The translations under genes and the position numbers were made by a program. From contig NZ_FNEM01000016.1 in the NCBI RefSeq assembly GCF_900100175.1, positions 5,270 through 69,269 of the forward strand: a DNA stretch of 64,000 nt, read 5' to 3'. Origin of the DNA: Ferrimonas sediminum (GTDB taxonomy: Bacteria > Pseudomonadota > Gammaproteobacteria > Enterobacterales > Shewanellaceae). Positions 58,407-64,000 of the stretch are shown here, in pieces (the first letter of the stretch is position 1; each line of letters starts with the position of its first letter). The notes below the pieces were generated by a model. The model was not told the DNA's origin. It was given only the letters and a program-made list of their open reading frames with translations, and did not search any database.

Positions 58407-59135
58407 CTACTCTGTGCCCTTGATCCCCTCGTGGGGGGGATGTTTCAGCTGCTCGTCGGCCAGATCCTGGTAGGCGTCCCTGAGGGTCAGCAGGGAGTTG
58501 TCTTCGTTGCTCAGGCGACTGGCGATTTCAGACAGAATCCGTTCATAGAACTGGTTGTTTACCCCGGCGGTCTTCGCCTTGTAGTGAAACTCGTGGGTGA
58601 TTTGCCCCCAGGCGTCCTGCAACATGGTACGGAGCTGAATTTCGCACACCATACTGCCATCCTGTATCTCTACCTCCCGCCCTTTCCGCTGCACCTGGTC
58701 GTAACCTACATCCGCCAGCAGGTGGATGGAGCGATAGCCGGAGGTCTTGGGTTGGTCGATGTAGTCCTCGACCTCATTGTGGATCGTCAGGTGTTTGGAG
58801 CCGTTGATAAACTGTTGCATGCCGCGGCAGTCATCGACAAACCAGCACACCACCCGGGCGCCAATGAGATCCTTGATCACCTCTGTGGGATAGTAGAACT
58901 GCGGCCAACCTCGTCTCTCCAGCTTCTTCAGGAAACTGCCCAGGCTCTTTACTCGGGTGGTGATGGTGATCGCCTCCTGGGGCAGGGTGTTTTCCAGGGT
59001 GTAGGCTTGGGCCAACTGGCTGAGGCGGATGTTGAGCAGGTCGCTGATCTGCTCCATATCCTTGCCGTAACGCGCGTAGAAGCGGATTGCCCGGGCCTTG
59101 AGTTCATCCGGGGTCAGGGTTCGTCCTTGATTCAT
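58407..59135 (-). CDS. RelV-type small alarmone synthetase
   Basis: 242 residues consisting essentially of one RelA/SpoT synthetase domain: TTRVKSLGSFLKKLERRG, DLIGARVVCWFVDDC, DYIDQPKTSGYRSIHLLADV and CEIQLRTMLQDAWGQITHEF. There is no HD hydrolase domain and no TGS/ACT region, so it makes but does not degrade (p)ppGpp. The motif forms (GARVVCWFVDD, DAWGQITHEFHYK) recall RelV of Vibrio. The conserved Arg, Asp and Glu positions are present, so it should be active. Monocistronic, convergent with yjjW and divergent from the exonuclease gene. Confidence 0.85.
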   Translation of the reverse strand: MNQGRTLTPDELKARAIRFYARYGKDMEQISDLLNIRLSQLAQAYTLENTLPQEAITITTRVKSLGSFLKKLERRGWPQFYYPTEVIKDLIGARVVCWFVDDCRGMQQFINGSKHLTIHNEVEDYIDQPKTSGYRSIHLLADVGYDQVQRKGREVEIQDGSMVCEIQLRTMLQDAWGQITHEFHYKAKTAGVNNQFYERILSEIASRLSNEDNSLLTLRDAYQDLADEQLKHPPHEGIKGTE

Positions 59136-59333
59136 TTGGGCCTCGTGATCGTCAGGGCGGGGACACCGTGTGTCCCTTGAGTATCCCGATTCTATCTCAA
59201 GAGCCTGGATAAGATCAGCCTCTGTATTCGGTCAGCGGGACGTGGTACCGGCATCAAGATCAGAAGAGCTGGGATCGAGTGGCTGGCTCCGGTATCCTGA
59301 CCGCCTTTAACGATGTTGATTGGATGGGTGTGT

Positions 59334-59960
59334 ATGGGTACGGCTGAATCTGCCGATTCCGTGGTGGTGCTGGATTTCGAGACCACTGGATTGTCTCCGG
59401 GGCAGGGCGATCGGGCCATCGAGATCGGGGCCGTTAAGTTGCATCAGGGCCAGGTGGTGGATCGGTTTCAGCAACTGATGAATCCGGGGTTTCGGGTCAG
59501 TGGCTTTATCGAGAGTTACACCGGCATCAGCAACGCCATGCTTTCCGGTGCACCGGGCTGTGGTGAAGTGATGGACCAGTTTGCCGACTTTATCGCCGGG
59601 GCCAACCTGGTGGCCCACAATGCCTCGTTTGACCAGCGCTTTCTTGATGCCGAACTGGCGGCCATCGGCCGGGATTACCAGGGCGGATTCGCCTGCTCCA
59701 TGCTGATCGCCCGGCGCTGGTATCCGCAGGCGCCGAACCACAAGCTCGGCTCGCTGGTGGCCTATCGACAGATCGAGAACGACGGGGTGTTTCACCGCGC
59801 CTTGGCTGACTCCGAAATGACCGCCCGGTTGTGGGTGATGATGGTCAACGAGATGCAGCAGCAACATCGGCTGGCGGGGCTCCATTTTTCCCAGCTGCAG
59901 AAGCTGGCCAAAACCCCCAAGGCTAAAGTCGACCACTACCTGGCATCACTGGCCCGTTAA
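59334..59960 (+). CDS. DnaQ-like 3'-5' exonuclease (DEDDh family)
   Basis: About 208 residues. Exo I is VVVLDFETTGLSPGQGDRAIEIGAV (Asp, Glu), Exo II is LVAHNASFDQRFLD, and Exo III is FHRALADSEMTARLW with the histidine five residues before the aspartate (DEDDh type). Resembles the stand-alone epsilon-like exonucleases rather than the DnaQ of Pol III; the exact role is unknown. I prefer ATG 59334 to ATG 59313 because the latter has no ribosome-binding site. Single gene. Confidence 0.85.
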   Translation: MGTAESADSVVVLDFETTGLSPGQGDRAIEIGAVKLHQGQVVDRFQQLMNPGFRVSGFIESYTGISNAMLSGAPGCGEVMDQFADFIAGANLVAHNASFDQRFLDAELAAIGRDYQGGFACSMLIARRWYPQAPNHKLGSLVAYRQIENDGVFHRALADSEMTARLWVMMVNEMQQQHRLAGLHFSQLQKLAKTPKAKVDHYLASLAR

Positions 59961-60122
59961 CCTAAAGGGGCGTCCGCTGCGGTGTGCCACTGCGCTGCAG
60001 CCAGCCTCGCGCCGGCATGCAGGCCGCTGCACAGAGCCGGGAAACGGGGCAGAAACAACGGCCAACTCCTCGAAGGAAGCGGCCATGCCACGAGCACCTT
60101 GCTGTTGCCCACCGGAATCTCG

Positions 60123-61856
60123 TCAGCGGCTGCGAACCGACGTGCTCGGCTGCTTGCGGGCGAGCGGGTGGACTAACCTCGGCGGGGTGACCCGGGGACA
60201 CATCTTATAGACAAAGCCATAGCGCAGGCGATGATAGTCGCTCAAGAACCCATGGAAGCACTGATGCATCTGCTCCAGCTCCTGACGCCGGAATTCGGCC
60301 AGGGGTTGCTGTTGTTCATCCAGGCTGCGGGTGTGGCGTTTGGCCTGTAACCTGGCCTGGTACTGCTCCGACGCCGCCATCGTGGTCGTGTAATCGCTCA
60401 GTTGCCGGTGAAACTCGGCCGGTGATCCTGCCAATACCTCATCCACCAACCCCAGCTGAAGGGCCTGGGTACTGCCCACCGGCAGGCAGGCCTGCGTCAG
60501 TTGTTGGGCCATCGCTTCGCCCACCCGCTTGGGCAGCGTGTAGGTCCAGTATTCCGAGCCATACAGCCCCATCGACTGATAATGGGGGTTGAGCACCACC
60601 CCGTCCCGGGCCACTACGGTATCGCAGGCCAGGGCCATCATCGCGCCGCCGGCTCCGGCATTATTGCCCAGGGCGGCTAGGGTCAGCTTGTCGTCGGTGA
60701 GAAGAATCGCCTCGACCACGTCGTTGATGGCGTTGATGTTCTGCCACGACTCGACCGCCGGATCGGCAGCGGCTTCAATGTGGTTGAGGTGAATGCCGTT
60801 GCTCCAGAAGTCGTCGCCACCCATCAGTACCAGAACCCGGGTGTCCCGCTGGCAGGCCTGCTGATAGGCCTTCAGCAGCCGTTGGCACTGCTCGGTGCCC
60901 ATGGCACCGTTGTGAAAATTGAACCACAGGTAGCCCACGTCCCCCTGCTGGCGGTAGCTGATTTCGCTGAAACGGTCCGGGTCGTAGTCCGGTAGCAGCG
61001 GCAGTTCGGCCTCGGGCACTTCGGGCAGGTGCGAACCCAGTACCCAGGTGGCGGGCAGCTTGATGTAGCGGTCATCGTCGGTTTTTTGCCGTTTCAGGTG
61101 ACTGATCCAGATGGCGCCGTCTTTGGTGGCCACACAGATGGCACCATGGCGGGTGGCGAGGATCGATTTGGGCTGTACGCCGGTGAGCCGGGTTTCGCGA
61201 TGGGCCCCGAACAGGTGCACCGCCAGGCCGCAGAACTCATCCAGCACCCCGGGCGCGCTGTCGGCGGCGTGGATTTTTCGCAGTACGGTGTCGGTGTCGT
61301 CTTCGAGCCAGTCGATGCGTCGCTGGGGTTGTTTGATCAGGGGCTTCAGCTCGCCCTTGACGCCGGGGTCGGCATAATTCAGCGGTCGGGGCGAGAATCC
61401 TCCCTGGCGCAGGTGATGCATCAACTCGGTCACCAGTCGGGCCGCGGCGGTACTGACCTCCTGACGGTAGAGGCTGGCTTTGGGCGCCGGGCGCATGGGA
61501 AAGGGCCGGCTACCCCAGATGTCACCGGCGTCCATCTCCTGATCCGCCTGCAGGGCGGTGACCCCCCAGTCCGGTTGCCGTTCCAGTATGGCCCAGTCCA
61601 GTGACGAGGGGCCCCGGTCGCCGGTAATGCCGGGATGAATAATGATGCACAGGTACTTGTGCCAGATGTCATCGGCAATCCGGTGTTTCAGGAACGGGCA
61701 AAGGATCAGTTCCGGCTCAAAGTGGTTCAGGGTGCGTCGAAGCTCTCGTTCGTTGGCTGCAAACACCACGCTGACGCAGTGCCCATCGAGGCTAAGCTGT
61801 TGATGGATTCGTTGTGATAGGCCATTAAAAGCGGTGACCAACAGTAAAATTCGCAT
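60123..61856 (-). CDS. hypX: [NiFe]-hydrogenase maturation protein HypX (HoxX)
   Basis: 577 residues formed by a fusion seen only in HypX/HoxX. The N-terminal part is a formyltransferase-like domain (IIHPGITGDRGPSSLDWAIL, QMDAGDIW-type segment at QEMDAGDIWGSRPF, then an OB-like domain). The C-terminal part is an enoyl-CoA hydratase-like domain (LAALGNNAGAGGAMMALACD, LNPHYQSMGLYGSEYWTY). HypX takes the formyl group from 10-formyl-THF via formyl-CoA and releases CO for the Fe(CN)2CO centre of [NiFe] hydrogenases when oxygen is present. No hydrogenase or other hyp gene lies in the window, so here it stands alone. Confidence 0.92.
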   Translation of the reverse strand: MRILLLVTAFNGLSQRIHQQLSLDGHCVSVVFAANERELRRTLNHFEPELILCPFLKHRIADDIWHKYLCIIIHPGITGDRGPSSLDWAILERQPDWGVTALQADQEMDAGDIWGSRPFPMRPAPKASLYRQEVSTAAARLVTELMHHLRQGGFSPRPLNYADPGVKGELKPLIKQPQRRIDWLEDDTDTVLRKIHAADSAPGVLDEFCGLAVHLFGAHRETRLTGVQPKSILATRHGAICVATKDGAIWISHLKRQKTDDDRYIKLPATWVLGSHLPEVPEAELPLLPDYDPDRFSEISYRQQGDVGYLWFNFHNGAMGTEQCQRLLKAYQQACQRDTRVLVLMGGDDFWSNGIHLNHIEAAADPAVESWQNINAINDVVEAILLTDDKLTLAALGNNAGAGGAMMALACDTVVARDGVVLNPHYQSMGLYGSEYWTYTLPKRVGEAMAQQLTQACLPVGSTQALQLGLVDEVLAGSPAEFHRQLSDYTTTMAASEQYQARLQAKRHTRSLDEQQQPLAEFRRQELEQMHQCFHGFLSDYHRLRYGFVYKMCPRVTPPRLVHPLARKQPSTSVRSR

Positions 61857-62173
61857 GCTGTCTCGTTTGTGGTAACGGGTGGGCTGAAGCCTGTGGGCGC
61901 TTCGGGCTGAGCCGGCACAGACACTCCAGTCGCTGCCGGAGTCTGTCCGACATAGTGACCCATTCTTTTTCGCTTGGGTATGGACAAAACCCCACCTGGA
62001 TCACAAATGTGGCATTTTTGATGATCCTTTTGTTGTGGTTGTGATGAAAAAGTGTGAACCGCCTCCGGACACGTTAAGGCTCCGTGACGGCGTAGCGGAC
62101 AGGCCGGAACCGGTGAACCTTTATCGACCCGGCAGGCTCTAATGCCACAGGTGAGTAAAATCAGGAGAACAGA
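61857..62173. other. Divergent intergenic region between hypX and yebE
   Basis: 317 bases with no supported gene. It should carry promoters for both genes. I looked for FNR (TTGAT-N4-ATCAA) and CRP-like sites; near 62010-62060 there are partial matches only (ttgatgatc; ttgtgatgaaaaagtgtgaa), not convincing. A ribosome-binding site AGGAGA lies 7 bases before the yebE ATG. Confidence 0.45.
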
Positions 62174-62875
62174 ATGGATTTCAAAGGGCTACTGAATCAG
62201 GTGATGGCGTCTGGCGGCGATCTGGCCCGACAGGCGAAAACCAGCATGGGACCGGCCAACTCAAGCGGTGGCAACGGCATGTCGGACATGACCAAGGGGG
62301 CCATCGGAGGTGCCGTGGGCGGCAGTCTGCTGACCATGCTGGTGGGAACGAAAAAGGGTCGCAAGATGGGGAAAAAGGCCGCCAAACTGGGTGGTGCGGC
62401 GGCGTTAGGAGGGTTGGCTTTTAAGGTTTTCAACGACTGGCAGTCCAACCAGCAGGCGCAGCCCCAGTCTGCCGCGGCCCCTCCGGCGACTCCGGCTCAG
62501 ACTCAGCCTGCTCCGGCATTGCCGCCGCAAACGGAGCAGCACTCCATGGTGGTGCTTAAGGCGATGATCGCCGCGGCCAAGTCCGACGGTCATGTGGATG
62601 ATGATGAAAAAAGGCGCATTTTTCAGGCGGTACAGGCCATGGGGGCCAGCGCCGAAGTCACGGCTTTTGTGCAGCAGGAGTTGGATAAACCGCTAGACCC
62701 AGCCGAGATTGCCCGTGGCGTAAGCTCCCCCCAGGAAGCGTCCGAGGTGTACCTCGCTTCAGTGTTGATGGTAGATGAACAGAACTTCATGGAGCAGACC
62801 TATCTGAAGGAGCTGGCCAGCCAGTTGCAGCTGCAGCCGGAGTTGGTGGCCCAACTGGAGGCTCAGGTCGCCTGA
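62174..62875 (+). CDS. yebE: YebE family protein (DUF533, TerB-like)
   Basis: 233 residues. The N-terminal third is Gly/Lys-rich with a hydrophobic glycine stretch (GAIGGAVGGSLLTMLVGTKK, KLGGAAALGGLAFKVF). A Pro/Gln linker follows, then a helical C-terminal domain of the TerB-like DUF533 type (VLKAMIAAAKSDGHVDDDEK). In E. coli yebE is under envelope-stress control; molecular function unknown. A clear AGGAGA site precedes the ATG. Ends before a bidirectional terminator. Confidence 0.87.
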   Translation: MDFKGLLNQVMASGGDLARQAKTSMGPANSSGGNGMSDMTKGAIGGAVGGSLLTMLVGTKKGRKMGKKAAKLGGAAALGGLAFKVFNDWQSNQQAQPQSAAAPPATPAQTQPAPALPPQTEQHSMVVLKAMIAAAKSDGHVDDDEKRRIFQAVQAMGASAEVTAFVQQELDKPLDPAEIARGVSSPQEASEVYLASVLMVDEQNFMEQTYLKELASQLQLQPELVAQLEAQVA

Positions 62876-62896
62876 GCGTCCAGTGCAACCTGTTCA

Positions 62897-62928
62897 TAAA
62901 AAAGCCCGGCATTCATGCCGGGCTTTTT
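62897..62928. terminator. Bidirectional terminator between yebE and the RND pump gene
   Basis: AAAAAGCCCGGCAT, tc, ATGCCGGGCTTTTT with A- and T-run flanks between convergent genes. Confidence 0.9.
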
Positions 62929-62945
62929 GTTGTCGCTGGTCAGTG

Positions 62946-64000
62946 TCAGACCTCTGACTCGGTTTTTGCCTCACCGATGGCGTGCTTGGCCTGGCGTTCT
63001 CGCTTGCTGAACAGGCGCTCAACGATGACGAAGAACAGCGGAATAAAGAAGATCCCCAGGAAGGTGGAGCTCATCATGCCGCCCAGTACCCCGGTACCGA
63101 TGGCGTTTTGAGCCCCGGAGCCAACGCCGGTACTGATGGCCAGCGGCACCACACCCAGGCCAAAGGCCAGGGAGGTCATCAGAATCGGACGCAGACGCAC
63201 CCGCACCGCGTGCAAGGTGGCCTCAATCAGGCCGGCGCCTTTCTCATAGTATTCCTTGGCAAACTCCACAATCAGAATGGCGTTCTTGGTGGCCAGGCCA
63301 ACGGTGGTCAGCAGCCCTACCTGGAAGAAGACGTCGTTGGACAGGCCACGGCCATAGGTCGCCAGCAGGGCACCGATAACGCCCAGGGGCACCACCAGAA
63401 TCACCGCAAAGGGCACCGACCAGCTTTCGTACAGTGCCGCCAGAACCAGGAACACCACCAGAATCGACAGGGCATACAGGGCCGGAGCCTGGTTGCCGGA
63501 CAAGCGCTCTTCATAGGAGAGGCCGTTCCACTCGATGCCGAAGCCCGGAGGCAACTGCTTGGCCAGGTCTTCCATGATGTCCATGGCCGCACCGGTACTG
63601 AAGCCGGGCGCGGTGGCACCCTGAATGTTCAGCGCCGGCAGACCGCCAAAGCGTTCCAGGCGGGGGGAGCCGTACTCCCAGCTGCCGGTGGCAAAGGCGG
63701 AGAAGGGCACCATCTCACCCTGGCTGTTGCGCACGTACCAGGCATTGAGGTCATCCGGCTGCATCCGGTATTCCGGTTCACCCTGAACAAACACCTTCTT
63801 TACCCGGCCGCGGTCGATGAAATCGTTGACGTAGGAGCTGCCCCAGGCGGTGGCCAGGGAGGCATTGACGTCGTTGATGTTCAGGCTCAGCGCCCGCAGT
63901 TTGCCATGGTCAATGTGCAGCTGGTACTGGGGTGCGTCTTCCTGACCATTGGGCCGTACGCCCACCAGGTTGGGGTTTTGCGCCGCCAGACCCAGCAACT
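62946..64000 (-). CDS. RND efflux pump inner-membrane transporter, AcrB-type (3' part only)
   Basis: The C-terminal 350 or so residues of a roughly 1040-residue HAE1-family pump; the frame remains open at the right edge. It matches AcrB closely: [98 protein letters not shown] and [20 protein letters not shown]. The last six membrane helices are present. It would work as a trimer with a periplasmic adaptor and TolC to export drugs, bile or other amphiphiles. The adaptor gene would be expected upstream, beyond 64000. Confidence 0.95.
   Translation of the reverse strand, partial: LLGLAAQNPNLVGVRPNGQEDAPQYQLHIDHGKLRALSLNINDVNASLATAWGSSYVNDFIDRGRVKKVFVQGEPEYRMQPDDLNAWYVRNSQGEMVPFSAFATGSWEYGSPRLERFGGLPALNIQGATAPGFSTGAAMDIMEDLAKQLPPGFGIEWNGLSYEERLSGNQAPALYALSILVVFLVLAALYESWSVPFAVILVVPLGVIGALLATYGRGLSNDVFFQVGLLTTVGLATKNAILIVEFAKEYYEKGAGLIEATLHAVRVRLRPILMTSLAFGLGVVPLAISTGVGSGAQNAIGTGVLGGMMSSTFLGIFFIPLFFVIVERLFSKRERQAKHAIGEAKTESEV

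Noticed and set aside
61990-62070. FNR or CRP site between hypX and yebE
   Set aside because: Partial matches only; neither has two good half-sites with correct spacing.

Overview
The window looks like the chromosome of a marine-type gammaproteobacterium close to Shewanella/Ferrimonas (Alteromonadales). That placement is an inference from protein resemblance and gene order. Almost all of it is core chromosome: sixA/smrB-prmB-aroC-(two MFS)-epmC-(ATP-NAD kinase-like)-yfcL/mnmC-fabB-pdxB-asd-fimV-truA-accD-folC-dedD-cvpA-purF follows the layout known from enteric and Shewanella genomes. The blocks lpxH-ppiB/cysS and tig-clpP-clpX-lon-hupB-tRNA-Asp-ppiD-fabV are equally conventional. No CRISPR array, insertion sequence, integrase or prophage gene was seen.

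Left edge (1-7.5 kb, all on the minus strand): the start of a small secreted protein built of near-identical 16-residue repeats, behind a near-perfect sigma-54 promoter; a 1434-residue membrane sensor (periplasmic beta-propeller, Y_Y_Y, PAS-PAS, GGDEF, EAL); and an M16 (insulinase/pitrilysin) zinc protease. From 7.8 to 29 kb come protein and tRNA modification (SmrB, PrmB, EpmC, MnmC, TruA), chorismate, fatty-acid, PLP, aspartate-family, folate and purine synthesis, and the polar hub protein FimV/HubP. A FadR-like box lies in front of fabB.

From 29 to 45 kb: a Yip1-family membrane protein, lpxH-ppiB divergent from cysS, folD, a tRNA operon (Pro-TGG, a decayed Pro-like copy, Arg-TCT, His-GTG) with a strong promoter and terminator, a small unknown gene with an excellent ribosome-binding site, and then the protein-quality-control block. 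lon has a clear heat-shock (sigma-32) promoter, and tRNA-Asp follows the hupB terminator with almost no gap.

From 45 to 64 kb the content is more accessory: a secreted HExxH metallopeptidase-like protein with a propeller and a probable outer-membrane barrel; a wax-ester-synthase/DGAT-family acyltransferase; a chemotaxis receptor; a TetR-family regulator; topB; the glycyl-radical enzyme pair yjjI-yjjW; a RelV-type small alarmone synthetase; a DEDDh exonuclease; a stand-alone HypX ([NiFe]-hydrogenase CO-ligand maturation) gene with no hydrogenase gene nearby; yebE; and the 3' end of an AcrB-type RND pump. No single large undescribed system stands out. The best leads are the sigma-54-driven repeat peptide, the peptidase-propeller-barrel protein, the YjjI/YjjW pair, orphan HypX and the decaying tRNA-Pro duplication.
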